NCBI GenBank assembly: GCA_009773055.1
Contig: WOUW01000016.1
Span: 1-64,000 of the forward strand
Direction: 5' to 3'
DNA from: Paracoccaceae bacterium
GTDB lineage: Bacteria > Pseudomonadota > Alphaproteobacteria > Rhodobacterales > Rhodobacteraceae
Length of the DNA stretch: 64,000 nt
In this document: positions 53,445 through 62,436 of the stretch, one piece after another
Layout of the letters: the number at the start of each line of letters is the position of its first letter
Numbering within the stretch: the stretch's first letter is position 1
Made by a program: the position numbers and the translations under genes
The notes under the pieces: model-generated
The model's database searches: none
Seen by the model: the letters and a program-made list of their open reading frames with translations, nothing else
What the model was told of the DNA's origin: nothing

Positions 53445-53783
53445 ATGACCTACATCGTCATCGACAACTGCATCGCCTGCAAATACACCGACTGCGTCGA
53501 GGTTTGCCCGGTCGACTGCTTCTACGAAGGCGAGAACATGCTGGTCATCCACCCGGATGAATGCATCGACTGCGGCGTCTGCGAACCCGAATGCCCCGCC
53601 GACGCCATCCGCCCGGATACCGAGCCGGACATGGAGGAATGGGTCTCGTTCAACCGCAAATACGCGGTCCAATGGCCGGTGATCGTGACCAAGAAAGACC
53701 CGATGCCCGGCTATGAAGAGCGTGATGGCGAGACTGACAAGCGCGCGAAGTACTTCTCGGAAGCCCCTGGCGCGGGCGGCTAA
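53445..53783 (+). CDS. fdxA: Seven-iron ferredoxin FdxA
   Basis: This 112-residue ferredoxin carries one 3Fe-4S and one 4Fe-4S cluster for electron transfer. [54 protein letters not shown] has the expected cysteine spacing, including the C-x7-C arrangement of the 3Fe-4S site. The C-terminal extension to residue 112 is usual for FdxA. The ATG at 53445 begins the family's invariant start. Confidence 0.97.
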   Translation: MTYIVIDNCIACKYTDCVEVCPVDCFYEGENMLVIHPDECIDCGVCEPECPADAIRPDTEPDMEEWVSFNRKYAVQWPVIVTKKDPMPGYEERDGETDKRAKYFSEAPGAGG

Positions 53784-53887
53784 GGTCGCTGCCCGATTCG
53801 GGCGCAAATGTGACCACGAATCGGTGACTGCCTGCAAAGCAGTGCAAATCCAAGGTGTTAGTTGCATTTTGCCCGGATTCGCAGCAG

Positions 53888-53916
53888 TTGGAATCAGGCG
53901 ATTTTTGTGTTATCAT
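53888..53916 (+). promoter_or_regulatory. Probable sigma-70 promoter upstream of carD
   Basis: TTGGAA (53888-53893) and TATCAT (53911-53916) are separated by 17 bp, in a locally AT-rich stretch about 160 bp before the carD start. This gives a leader of roughly 150 nt in which no known RNA element was recognised. Confidence 0.55.
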
Positions 53917-54073
53917 TCGTTTACAAAGCAAGCATGGAAGCCTGACACCGGCTTAGCGCACAACGCCTGGGCCCTATTCTTTTGTGACAACTCAAGCTCC
54001 AAACGCCTGAACTGAGGGGTTCAGGGCGCGGGGTCTTTGTCGCGGAAGGGGCCTCCAATCTGGGGAAAGCTGA

Positions 54074-54586
54074 ATGACCAAGTCGAAGAAGCCTGAATTC
54101 CGTCCGAACGATTTCGTGGTCTATCCTGCGCATGGCGTGGGCAAGATCATCTCGATCGAAGAACAGCAGATCGCGGGGATTCAGCTGGAGCTTTTCGTCA
54201 TCTCGTTCGAGAAGGACAAGATGACCCTGCGCGTGCCCACGCACAAGGCGCTCGACATCGGCATGCGTGCCCTGTCGGCCCCCGATGTGGTGAACAAGGC
54301 GCTGGACACCCTGAAGGGCAAGGCCAAGGTCAAGCGGGCGATGTGGTCGCGCCGCGCCCAGGAATACGAACAGAAGATCAACTCGGGCGACCTTCTGTCG
54401 ATCGCCGAAGTGGTCCGCGACCTGCACCGCACCGACGACCAGCGCGAGCAGTCCTATTCCGAGCGTCAGCTCTACGAGGCCGCCCTCGAACGCCTGACCC
54501 GCGAAGTCGCGGCTGTTTCGGGTGTGGATGAGGCGGGTGCCGCGAAGCAGGTCGACTCGGTCCTGGTCGGTCGCGTCGCGGCCTGA
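54074..54586 (+). CDS. carD: CarD family transcriptional regulator
   Basis: This 170-residue protein binds RNA polymerase beta through its N-terminal Tudor-like domain (RPNDFVVYPAHGVGKIISIEEQQIAGIQLELFVISF) and DNA upstream of the -10 through its helical C-terminal domain (KALDTLKGKAKVKRAMWSRRAQEYEQKINSGDLLSIAEVVRDL). It stabilises promoter opening, and many alphaproteobacterial promoters depend on it. A terminator hairpin follows. Confidence 0.96.
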   Translation: MTKSKKPEFRPNDFVVYPAHGVGKIISIEEQQIAGIQLELFVISFEKDKMTLRVPTHKALDIGMRALSAPDVVNKALDTLKGKAKVKRAMWSRRAQEYEQKINSGDLLSIAEVVRDLHRTDDQREQSYSERQLYEAALERLTREVAAVSGVDEAGAAKQVDSVLVGRVAA

Positions 54587-54608
54587 TCCTTCGGATTCAT
54601 TTAATGCG

Positions 54609-54638
54609 AAACGGCGGTCCCTCGGGGCCGCCGTTTTT
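54609..54638 (+). terminator. Intrinsic terminator after carD
   Basis: AAACGGCGG (54609-54617) pairs with CCGCCGTTT (54628-54636) around a 10-nt loop, and the T-run continues to 54638. This is a strong, standard Rho-independent terminator 22 bp after the carD stop. Confidence 0.9.
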
Positions 54639-54646
54639 CATTGTCG

Positions 54647-55066
54647 CTACAGGGTTAGCCGGAACTCCAGCTCGCCCTCAGCCGTCGGCCCGACCTCCTG
54701 CCATCCCAGCTTCCGATAAAGCCGCGCCGCCTTTGTGCCGGGATCGGTGGAAAGCTGCGCTGCGTGATGGCCATCCGCCCGCAAGTCATCAACTGCCCGC
54801 GCCAATAGCTCTGCTCCCAGCCCCAGACCTTCGCAATCCGGATCAACAAACAGCGCCCAGATCGTCCCGTCGCGCGGGTCGCCTGCCGAAAAGCCGGCGA
54901 CCTGCCCGCCCAGGTCACATAGCCAGACCCGGCCCTGCGCGATGAACCAGTCGTAATCGGCACGGGAGACTGACAAACGATCACGCAAGCGGTTTTCCCG
55001 CACAGCGCCGCGAATGCGGACCAGTGCGTCGATATCCGCAGCATCGGCCCGTCGCAGAGTTCTCAC
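54647..55066 (-). CDS. GNAT family N-acetyltransferase
   Basis: This 139-residue protein has the GNAT core, including TIWALFVDPDCEGLGLGAELLARAVDDLRADG (acetyl-CoA pyrophosphate loop) and AARLYRKLGWQEVG near the C-terminus. The substrate (amine, aminoglycoside or protein) is unknown. It lies 7 bp after the unknown gene on the same strand. Confidence 0.9.
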   Translation of the reverse strand: MRTLRRADAADIDALVRIRGAVRENRLRDRLSVSRADYDWFIAQGRVWLCDLGGQVAGFSAGDPRDGTIWALFVDPDCEGLGLGAELLARAVDDLRADGHHAAQLSTDPGTKAARLYRKLGWQEVGPTAEGELEFRLTL

Positions 55067-55073
55067 CCCCGCC

Positions 55074-55625
55074 TCACCCGAAATACCGATCCGCCGGCAG
55101 ATACCCCGCCAGCCGCCCCGCCGCGCACCAGTCGCGCTCCAGCCCCAGATCGCCGACCAGGATCACCTGATCCGACGGCACCTTGCCCAATGCCGCGCGC
55201 AGGGCCGACCGCATTTCACCGAACCCCGCCAGCGCATAGGGGGCGGGGTGGGCGGCGTCCAGAACCGCCTGATTTGCCGCCTCCACCAACCCCGGCGTCA
55301 ATGGTGCAACCGCCAGCGCCAGCCGCCCGCATTGCACCACCGACAGCTTCGCAGCCCGGTCCCCGGGCATCTCGGGGCGAACCAGCGACACCCGCAACGC
55401 ATTGGACGAAAAGAGAAACGCCACCACATCATGCCCCGTGGCCGCCCGCACTCCGGCATAAGTCCTGTAATCCAGCCCCAAAGCCTGCGCCCGCTTCACC
55501 CGCAGCCTGACGACCTCGATGGGCAGGGTCGGCAACAGCCGCTCGCGTGCCGCCGACCAGCAATGCTTCCGCCAGCTGACCCCGCCCTCCAGCGACGGTC
55601 CACCGTTGTGCCCGATCTCGCCCAT
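55074..55625 (-). CDS. Conserved-looking hypothetical protein
   Basis: This 183-residue soluble protein starts GEIGHNGGPSLEGGVSWRKHCWSAARERLLPTLPIEVVRLRVKRAQALGLDYRTYAGVRAATGHDVVAFLFSSNALRV. It looks cytoplasmic with no signal or membrane helix. I recognise no domain. It reads as a real gene because of length, composition and tight spacing to the GNAT gene. Confidence 0.72.
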   Translation of the reverse strand: MGEIGHNGGPSLEGGVSWRKHCWSAARERLLPTLPIEVVRLRVKRAQALGLDYRTYAGVRAATGHDVVAFLFSSNALRVSLVRPEMPGDRAAKLSVVQCGRLALAVAPLTPGLVEAANQAVLDAAHPAPYALAGFGEMRSALRAALGKVPSDQVILVGDLGLERDWCAAGRLAGYLPADRYFG

Positions 55626-55688
55626 CAGTTACTCCGCAGCATTTGATTCAACTTGCGTTTGCTCATTTCCCAAATACTCCACGGGGGT

Positions 55689-55709
55689 CCGGGGGTGTGA
55701 AACCCCCGG
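55689..55709. terminator. GC-rich hairpin downstream of ribE
   Basis: CCGGGGGT and its complement-like ACCCCCGG flank a short loop (55689-55709). The hairpin lies between the ribE stop and the next minus-strand gene, and could end ribE transcription or be one copy of an interspersed palindromic repeat. There is no T-run on the minus strand. Confidence 0.5.
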
Positions 55710-55729
55710 GGCCGACCAGAGGCACCCTG

Positions 55730-56332
55730 TCAACCATACTCGCGCAGCCGCGCGACATAGCGGGCCATGGTGTCGACCTCCAGGTTCACCCGGTTGCCCA
55801 CCGCGACCTCGCCCCAGGTCGTCACCTCTTGCGTGTGCGGGATGAAATTCACCCCGAACTCGGCCCCGTCGACCTCATTCACCGTCAGCGAGGTGCCGTT
55901 CAGCGCGACCGACCCCTTGGGTGCTATGAACTTCGCCAAAGCCTCGGGCGCGCGGAAGGTCACGCGAACCGACCCGCCCTCGGGCGCGACCTTCACCACC
56001 TCGGCCACCCCGTCGACATGGCCCGACACGATGTGCCCGCCAAGCTCGTCGCCCACCCGCAGCGCGCGCTCCAGGTTGATCCGCTTGCCGACCGGCCAGC
56101 CATCGTGCCCGATGTTGGTCTTCGACAGCGTTTCGGCGCTGATCTCGACGTCGAACCAGTTCTCCGGCTGATCTCCCAGCGCCACGACCGTCAGGCAGAC
56201 CCCGTCGCAGGCGATGCTTGCCCCGATGTCGATGCCCTCCACATCATAACGGGTGGCAATCCGCGCCCGAAGGTCGCCGGTGACCCTGGTATCGACAATG
56301 CGCCCGACGTCAGTGACAATTCCGGTGAACAT
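55730..56332 (-). CDS. ribE: Riboflavin synthase, alpha subunit type
   Basis: This 200-residue enzyme dismutates two lumazine molecules to riboflavin. Two lumazine-binding repeats are visible: MFTGIVTDVGRIVDT with GASIACDGVCLTVV, and GGHIVSGHVDGVAEVV with GSVALNGTSLTVNEVDGAEFGVNFIPHT. The N-terminal MFTGIV is diagnostic. It is separated from ribB-ribH by about 8.5 kb. Confidence 0.97.
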   Translation of the reverse strand: MFTGIVTDVGRIVDTRVTGDLRARIATRYDVEGIDIGASIACDGVCLTVVALGDQPENWFDVEISAETLSKTNIGHDGWPVGKRINLERALRVGDELGGHIVSGHVDGVAEVVKVAPEGGSVRVTFRAPEALAKFIAPKGSVALNGTSLTVNEVDGAEFGVNFIPHTQEVTTWGEVAVGNRVNLEVDTMARYVARLREYG

Positions 56333-56406
56333 GGGCCTGCTCCTGATGCATCCCCCCTTGGGTAAAGCGAGGTCATGCGGCTTGCAAGCCCGAGGGGATT
56401 GAGGCC

Positions 56407-57750
56407 ATGATCCCCCCTTGTCAGCCCCAATGCGCCACCCTGCGCGCGCTGATCCAACCGCTAGGCCCGCGCTTGACCGACCCGCGCCACTTTCTTTTCC
56501 TGCAGGGCCCGCACGGTCCCTGGTTCCACCAGCTTGGCCGCCAGATCCGCGCCGCCGGGGGCAAGGTCTGGCGCGTGGGCTTCAACCTTGGCGACCGGGT
56601 CTTCTGGCCGGGGGCGGGCTACATCGCCTTTCACGGCACACCGGAGCGCTGGCCGAAGGCGTGTGCCGACATCTTTGCCCGACACGGGATCACCGATCTG
56701 GTGGTCTACGGCGACACCCGGCCGATCCACGCAACCGCGATCCGCCTGGCCCAGACAGGTGGCGTCACCGTGCATGTGTTCGAGGAGGGGTATCTGCGCC
56801 CCTACTGGGTCACTTACGAACGGGGCGGGTCGAACGGGCATTCCCCGCTGATGGACCTGACCGTGCCGCAGATGCAGGGCGCGCTCGACCGCATCGACCG
56901 TGAGCTGCCAGAGGTTCCTGCCACTTGGGGCGACATGCGCCAGCACATGTTCTGGGGGGCCTTGTATCACGGCTGCGTCGCGATGGGCTTTCGGGCCTAT
57001 GCGAACTTCCGCCCGCACCGGGCGCTGACCGTAGGCCAGGAATTCCTGCTGTATCTCAACCGTTTCCTCTTGATGCCCCTGCACCGGCTGGAACGCCGAC
57101 TGGCGACATGGCGCATCCGGAACGGCGGCTTTCCCTATCACCTCGCGATCCTGCAACTGGAACATGACGCCAGCTTTCGCAACCATTCGCCCTTTGCCTC
57201 GATGACCGAGTTTCTGGCACTGGTGATCGAGGGCTTCGCCAAGGGTGCCCCCCGCCATCACCACCTCGTCTTCAAGGCGCATCCCTTGGAAGACGGGCGG
57301 GTGCCGCTTCTGCCCGAAATCCGCCGCCTTGCCCGGCTGCACGGGGTCAGGGAGCGCGTCCACTTCGTCCGGGGCGGCAAGCTGGCCCGGCTTTTGAACG
57401 ATGCGCGGTCCGCCGTCACGGTGAATTCGACCGCCGGGCAGCAGGCCCTGTGGCGCGGATTGCCGCTGCGAACCTTTGGCGCGGCGGTTTATGCCAAGCC
57501 GGAATTCGTGTCGTCGCAACCACTTGAGGCGTTCTTTGCCGCTCCCGAACGCCCTGACACGCGCGCCTATCGCGACTACCGGCATTTCCTTTTGGAAACC
57601 TCGCAACTGGTGGGCGGCTTCTACGCGTCGCGCGGGCGGCGGGCCTTGCTCCGACAAGTTGTGGACCTGATGCTGTCGTCCACCGATCCCTATCAGGCGC
57701 TGGCGCAGGGCAACGCGGCACCTCGGCAACAGTTGCGGGTTGTCCGATGA
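56407..57750 (+). CDS. kpsS: Capsule polysaccharide biosynthesis protein KpsS
   Basis: This 447-residue protein is probably a Kdo transferase acting with KpsC to build the poly-Kdo linker on the phosphatidylglycerol anchor of group 2 capsules. FLFLQGPHGPWFHQLGRQIRAAGGKVWRVGFNLGDRVFWPG is the typical start. HVFEEGYLRPYWVTYERGGSNGHS, HHHLVFKAHPLEDGR and TVNSTAGQQALWRGLPLRTFG follow. GAGG lies just before the ATG. It leads a three-gene capsule unit. Confidence 0.93.
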   Translation: MIPPCQPQCATLRALIQPLGPRLTDPRHFLFLQGPHGPWFHQLGRQIRAAGGKVWRVGFNLGDRVFWPGAGYIAFHGTPERWPKACADIFARHGITDLVVYGDTRPIHATAIRLAQTGGVTVHVFEEGYLRPYWVTYERGGSNGHSPLMDLTVPQMQGALDRIDRELPEVPATWGDMRQHMFWGALYHGCVAMGFRAYANFRPHRALTVGQEFLLYLNRFLLMPLHRLERRLATWRIRNGGFPYHLAILQLEHDASFRNHSPFASMTEFLALVIEGFAKGAPRHHHLVFKAHPLEDGRVPLLPEIRRLARLHGVRERVHFVRGGKLARLLNDARSAVTVNSTAGQQALWRGLPLRTFGAAVYAKPEFVSSQPLEAFFAAPERPDTRAYRDYRHFLLETSQLVGGFYASRGRRALLRQVVDLMLSSTDPYQALAQGNAAPRQQLRVVR

Positions 57751-57838
57751 ATTCCGCTTGGCGGTGTAGCCTTGCGCAGGTGCATTCGCTAAAGTGGCCG
57801 TGTCAAAAATCCGAAGCAGAATGAAGGGGATAAGGGCA

Positions 57839-58981
57839 GTGACGATCAGAGCGACCCACACGGCTCGGGCGATTGCCCTGTTGGCTTCGGTGGCCATGGT
57901 GGCCTCCTGCGGTCTGCCCCGGTCCGGCCCGAACAAGCGCGAGATCTTTGCCGGCTCGGTCGAACAAAATGGCGACGCCTTCATCGTTACGGTCACCCCG
58001 ACCGTCACCCGCGCCACGGCGACGCAGCCGGCCTTCGGCTTCAGCCAGGGCTTCCGCGATGCAGGGGTCGTTGCGTCCGACATGATTTCTTCGGGCGACA
58101 CGATCAATGTGACGGTCTACGAGAACGTCAAGGATGACCCGCTTCTGGGCAACACCGGACAGCGGGTGTCGGGTCTGTCCGATATCCAGGTCGACGGGCA
58201 GGGCTACATCTACATTCCCTATGCCGGTCGGATCAAGGCAGCAGGCCAGACGCCCGAAGGCCTGCGCCAGGCCATCACCCGCAAGCTGGAAGACCAGACG
58301 CCGGACCCGCAGGTCAGTGTCGCGCGACGTCCCGGCGAAGGCTCGACCGTGTCGATCTCGGGCCAGGCCGGGTTGAACGGGGTCTACCCGATCGAAGCGT
58401 CCACCCGCACGCTTGGCACGATGCTGGCCAAGGCAGGGGGCGTGACTGTCGACCCCTCCATTGCCATCGTTCGCGTCACGCGCGGCAGCTTCTCCGGCAA
58501 GATCCGGCTGAATGATCTTTACGAGAATCCCAACCTCGACATCGCCCTGCGGGCTGGCGACAAGATCGTTGTCGAGAAGGACAGCCGCAAGTTCATTGCC
58601 CTTGGGGCGACGGGCGCGCAAAGCCTGGTGCCGTTCGAGTCCGAAACCATTTCGGCTCTGGAAGCGATTGCCACCGTCGGCGGTTTGGCGACCATGTCCG
58701 CCGACCCTACGGGCGTCTTCATCCTGCGCGACGAAAGCGAGGATATCGCTCGCGCGGTCCTGGGTCGCAACGACCTCATCGGCGACCAGCGCATCGTCTA
58801 TGTCCTTGACCTGACCGAGCCGACGGGCCTTTTCGAAGCGCGTGACTTCCTGGTCCGGGACGGCGACACGCTTTATGTCACCGAAGCGCCCTTCGTGCAG
58901 TGGCAGAAGACTCTTGGGGCGATTACCGGCACGACCACGGCTGCGACCGGCCTTGCCAACACTGCCAAAACGGGGAAATGA
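57839..58981 (+). CDS. Outer-membrane polysaccharide export (OPX) lipoprotein, Wza/KpsD type
   Basis: This lipoprotein of about 380 residues forms the outer-membrane or periplasmic channel for capsule export. A lipobox (VASC) follows a hydrophobic signal. SSGDTINVTVYENVKDD and YIYIPYAGRIKAAGQTPEGLRQAI form the poly-export domain. SLBB-like units follow (VSISGQAGLNGVYPI, and FIALGATGAQSLVPF to ISALEAIATVGGL). The start may be the GTG at 57839 (AAGGGG about 9 bases upstream), the ATG at 57821 or the GTG at 57794. It overlaps kpsC by 4 bases. Confidence 0.92.
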   Translation: MTIRATHTARAIALLASVAMVASCGLPRSGPNKREIFAGSVEQNGDAFIVTVTPTVTRATATQPAFGFSQGFRDAGVVASDMISSGDTINVTVYENVKDDPLLGNTGQRVSGLSDIQVDGQGYIYIPYAGRIKAAGQTPEGLRQAITRKLEDQTPDPQVSVARRPGEGSTVSISGQAGLNGVYPIEASTRTLGTMLAKAGGVTVDPSIAIVRVTRGSFSGKIRLNDLYENPNLDIALRAGDKIVVEKDSRKFIALGATGAQSLVPFESETISALEAIATVGGLATMSADPTGVFILRDESEDIARAVLGRNDLIGDQRIVYVLDLTEPTGLFEARDFLVRDGDTLYVTEAPFVQWQKTLGAITGTTTAATGLANTAKTGK

Positions 58982-61029
58982 CGCCGCCGCTGTCCGGCAT
59001 GGACACGACGATGACGCTGGCCGGAGTTCCCCGGCGGCTCTTGCACCAGAACCTTTCGCTTCTGCGCAATGCCCGGCTGCATCGGGTCTTGCAGCTTGCC
59101 GGGCATGAGCTGCACCTGGGCCTGCCCGGCCCGGGGGATGGCGCTCTGGTCTGGGGCCGCAGCCCGACCGCCTGGCGGGGCGAGGCGCTGGCCAACCGCC
59201 GCAAGGTGCCGCTTGTCCGGGTCGAGGACGCTTTCCTGCGGTCCATAATGCCTGGTCGGGCAGGCGGTGGTGCCCCGCTCGGGTTTCTGATCGACCCGGT
59301 CGGCGTGCATTTCGACAGCAGCGCACCGTCGCGGCTGGAGCAGATCCTCGGCTCAACCGACTTTCAGGATTCGAACATTCTGGATGAGGGAAGCCGCCTA
59401 TTTTCCCAATTAATGGATCAAGGCTTATCAAAATACAATAATCATGACCCTGACCTGCCCGCGCCCGACCCTGGCTATGTCCTGATCATCGACCAAAGCG
59501 CCGGTGACGCCTCGATCCGCTATTCCGGGGCCTCGACCGACACCTTCCGCACCATGCTTGCCACAGCCCTGCGCGATCACCCCGAAAAGCGGATCGTGAT
59601 CAAGTCTCATCCCGAAACCGCGCTTGGCCTGCGCCCCGGGCACTTCGGCCGGGGTGACGCCGGGGGCCGTGTGACGCTGCTTGCGGCCCCGGTCTCACCC
59701 CATCGCCTCTTGGCCAATGCGGCCGATGTCTACACCGTCTCGTCGCAGATGGGCTTCGAGGCCATCCTGCACGGCCACTGCCCCCGGGTCTTCGGCCAGC
59801 CGTTCTATGCAGGCTGGGGCTTGACCCGTGACGAACAGCCGCTGCCCCGCCGCACGCGCCGCCTCACGCGCGAGGAGCTATTTACCGGGGCCATGATGCT
59901 TGCCCCGATCTGGTATGACCCCTGCCGCGACCGGCTGTGCGGGCTGGACGAGGTCATCAACCAACTGGAGGCCGAAGTCCGCGCCTTTCGCGAAGATCGC
60001 CGGGGCCATGTCGCCGCCGGAATGCGGCTCTGGAAGCGCCCTCGCCTGCAGGCCGTGTTCGGCGGCACGCGGCCCCTGCGCTTTAGCGATGATCCCGCCG
60101 TGGCTGACGGCTTGGCCACCTCCTCCGGGCGCAGCCTTCTGGTCTGGGCCGGAAAAGTGCCCGACCACTTTCATCCCAAGGCCCCCTTCCTCCGGGTCGA
60201 GGACGGCTTCCTCCGCTCGCGCGGGCTTGGCGCAGAACTGGTGCCACCCCTCTCGCTCGTGACCGACGATCTTGGTATCTACTATGACCCGACACGGCTC
60301 TCGCGGCTGGACCGGCTGATTGCTGCTCCGCTGCCCGCGGGCGGGCGTGACCGGGCCATGGCGCTGATCGCGCGACTGCGGGACGGGGGTCTGTCGAAAT
60401 ACAACCTTGGCGGCGCGCTGCCCAACCTGCCCAAAGGCCACCGCATCGTCGTCCCGGGACAGGTCGAGGATGACGCCTCGATCCGCAAGGGCGCGGGTGA
60501 AGTGACCACGAACCTTGCGCTCCTGCGCGCTGTCAGGGCCGCGAACCCGCAAGCGGTGCTGATCTACAAACCGCACCCGGATGTCGAGGCGGGCTTGCGA
60601 CAGGGGGCCATTCCGTCCGACGGTCTGGCCGGTCTGGCGGATGTGGTCGCGACTGGCGCTGATCCGGCCGGGCTTCTGGCCGAGGTGCAGGAGGTCTGGA
60701 CGATGACCTCGCTTCTGGGCTTCGAGGCGCTGATTCGGGGCCTTCCCGTCACCTGCCTTGGCGCGCCGTTCTATGCCGGCTGGGGCCTAACCCGCGATTT
60801 TGGTCCGGTGCCGCCCTGGCGCGGCCCGGGGCCGGACCTCGCACATCTCGCCCATGCCGCGCTGATCGCCTATCCGCGCTACTGGGACCCAGTCTCGCGC
60901 CGCCCCTGCCCGCCCGAAGTGGCGCTGGACCGGCTTGCATCCGGCGAGATCCCGCATCCCGGACCGGCGAACCGGCTTTTGTCGAAACTGCAGGGCCGGT
61001 TTGCCAGCCTCGCGCATCTCTGGCGTTAG
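58978..61029 (+). CDS. kpsC: Capsule polysaccharide biosynthesis protein KpsC, two Kdo-transferase modules
   Basis: This 683-residue protein has two related halves. Each contains LLVWAG/ALVWGR, VRVEDGFLRSRGLG/VRVEDAFLRSIM, GLSKYN, DDASIR/GDASIR, a KPHPD/KSHPE motif and GFEALIRGLPVTCLGAPFYAGWGLTRD/GFEAILHGHCPRVFGQPFYAGWGLTRD. KpsC adds beta-Kdo residues to the capsule anchor. Its start overlaps the OPX gene (ATGA). The codons around the first GLSKYN motif (59397-59450) are oddly AT-rich. It overlaps the convergent MATE gene by 4 bp at the 3' end. Confidence 0.95.
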   Translation: MTPPLSGMDTTMTLAGVPRRLLHQNLSLLRNARLHRVLQLAGHELHLGLPGPGDGALVWGRSPTAWRGEALANRRKVPLVRVEDAFLRSIMPGRAGGGAPLGFLIDPVGVHFDSSAPSRLEQILGSTDFQDSNILDEGSRLFSQLMDQGLSKYNNHDPDLPAPDPGYVLIIDQSAGDASIRYSGASTDTFRTMLATALRDHPEKRIVIKSHPETALGLRPGHFGRGDAGGRVTLLAAPVSPHRLLANAADVYTVSSQMGFEAILHGHCPRVFGQPFYAGWGLTRDEQPLPRRTRRLTREELFTGAMMLAPIWYDPCRDRLCGLDEVINQLEAEVRAFREDRRGHVAAGMRLWKRPRLQAVFGGTRPLRFSDDPAVADGLATSSGRSLLVWAGKVPDHFHPKAPFLRVEDGFLRSRGLGAELVPPLSLVTDDLGIYYDPTRLSRLDRLIAAPLPAGGRDRAMALIARLRDGGLSKYNLGGALPNLPKGHRIVVPGQVEDDASIRKGAGEVTTNLALLRAVRAANPQAVLIYKPHPDVEAGLRQGAIPSDGLAGLADVVATGADPAGLLAEVQEVWTMTSLLGFEALIRGLPVTCLGAPFYAGWGLTRDFGPVPPWRGPGPDLAHLAHAALIAYPRYWDPVSRRPCPPEVALDRLASGEIPHPGPANRLLSKLQGRFASLAHLWR

Positions 61030-62372
61030 CGCACCAGTCGCCAGAACCGCCACATCAGGCTGGCGGCGGCACAGACAAGGCCCACGACCAGACCCAGCCA
61101 CAGCCCGACCCCGCCATAGCCCAGCCGGAAGGCCAGCACATAGCTGGAGGGAATGCCGATCAGCCAGTAGCTGACGGCAGCCAGCCACATCGGCACGCGC
61201 GTGTCCTGCACCCCGCGCAAAAGGCCCAGCGCCATGACCTGCATGCCGTCGGCCAGCTGAAACAGCGCCGCCACCATCAATAGCACCGAACCATAGGCAA
61301 GGATCGCGGCACTTTCCGGTTTGGCGAGGTCAAGAAAAAGCGCAACGATCGTCCCGGGCAAAGACAGGAACAGCGCCACCGACCCGCCTGCCACGACCAG
61401 CGACAGGACGACCGCCACCTTGGCGGCCTGACGCAATGCGTGTCGGTTGCCCTGCCCGTCAAAGCGCGCAATCCGGATGGTGGCTGCGCTGGACAGCCCG
61501 ACATGCAACATGAAGGTCAGCGCCGCGACCTCAAGCGCGATGCCATGGGCGGCCAGTTCCACCGTGCCGATCCAGCCCATCATCAGCGCCGAGGCCTGGA
61601 ACAGCCCGCCCTCTGCCAACCCGGTCAGCCCGATCGGCAGACCAAGCCGCCAGACCAGTCGCATAGCTTGCCAGTCGGGGCGCCAGAAGCGCTGGAACAG
61701 GTGAAAGCGGCGCAACTCGGGCAGACGGCCCGCGTAGATCGCCAGCACGACCAACGACAGGATCTGCGTGCCGATGGTTGCCACGGCCGCACCACGCGCG
61801 CCCAGTTCGGGGAAACCCCAGTTGCCGAAGATCAGCACCCAGTTCACCCCGATGTTCAGCACCACCGCAGCCAGCGTCACCCACAGCACCACCTGGGTCC
61901 GATGCAGCGCGGAGAGATAGCTTTGCAGCACCGTCACGACCAGAGCCGGCACCATGCCAAAGCCGACGATCCGCATGTAGTCCTGCGCGATGGCCGAAAC
62001 GTCAGGGGCCTGTCCCAGCGCCAGCAGGATCGGCTCGGACCACCAGAAGACCGGATAGACCGCGATGCCGTAGGCAATCGAAAGCCAGATCCCCATCCGC
62101 GTGTCGCGGCGCACCTGGGTTTCGTCGTCCCGGCCAAGGGCGGCGGCAACCATCGGCATTACCGCTTTGGCAAAGCCGGACCCGACGACGAAGACGATGA
62201 AGAACGACGACGCCCCCAGAACGACCGCCGCCAGCGGCACCACGCCATACCAGCCGACCATGACCGTATCGGTCACATGCAGCGCCATCTGCGCCAGATG
62301 CGAGCCGATCAGCGGCAAGCCCAGCACAAGGGTCTCCCGCGCGTGCGAGGTGGTGGTCATTGCTTGCGTCAT
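61026..62372 (-). CDS. MATE family efflux transporter
   Basis: This 448-residue protein has twelve hydrophobic segments in two six-helix bundles. The start LVLGLPLIGSHLAQMALHVTDTVMVGWYGVVPLAAVVLGASSFF and the second-half LRQAAKVAVVLSLVVAGGSVALFL are typical of NorM/DinF-like Na+ or H+ coupled drug exporters. The start is an ATG at 62372. It is convergent with kpsC and on the same strand as ppk2. Confidence 0.93.
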   Translation of the reverse strand: MTQAMTTTSHARETLVLGLPLIGSHLAQMALHVTDTVMVGWYGVVPLAAVVLGASSFFIVFVVGSGFAKAVMPMVAAALGRDDETQVRRDTRMGIWLSIAYGIAVYPVFWWSEPILLALGQAPDVSAIAQDYMRIVGFGMVPALVVTVLQSYLSALHRTQVVLWVTLAAVVLNIGVNWVLIFGNWGFPELGARGAAVATIGTQILSLVVLAIYAGRLPELRRFHLFQRFWRPDWQAMRLVWRLGLPIGLTGLAEGGLFQASALMMGWIGTVELAAHGIALEVAALTFMLHVGLSSAATIRIARFDGQGNRHALRQAAKVAVVLSLVVAGGSVALFLSLPGTIVALFLDLAKPESAAILAYGSVLLMVAALFQLADGMQVMALGLLRGVQDTRVPMWLAAVSYWLIGIPSSYVLAFRLGYGGVGLWLGLVVGLVCAAASLMWRFWRLVR

Positions 62373-62436
62373 CCGGCTGGATTACGCGGCCCCGACAGGC
62401 TTCACAAGCCATGCCCTTAGCCGCAGCGCAGCGCCC

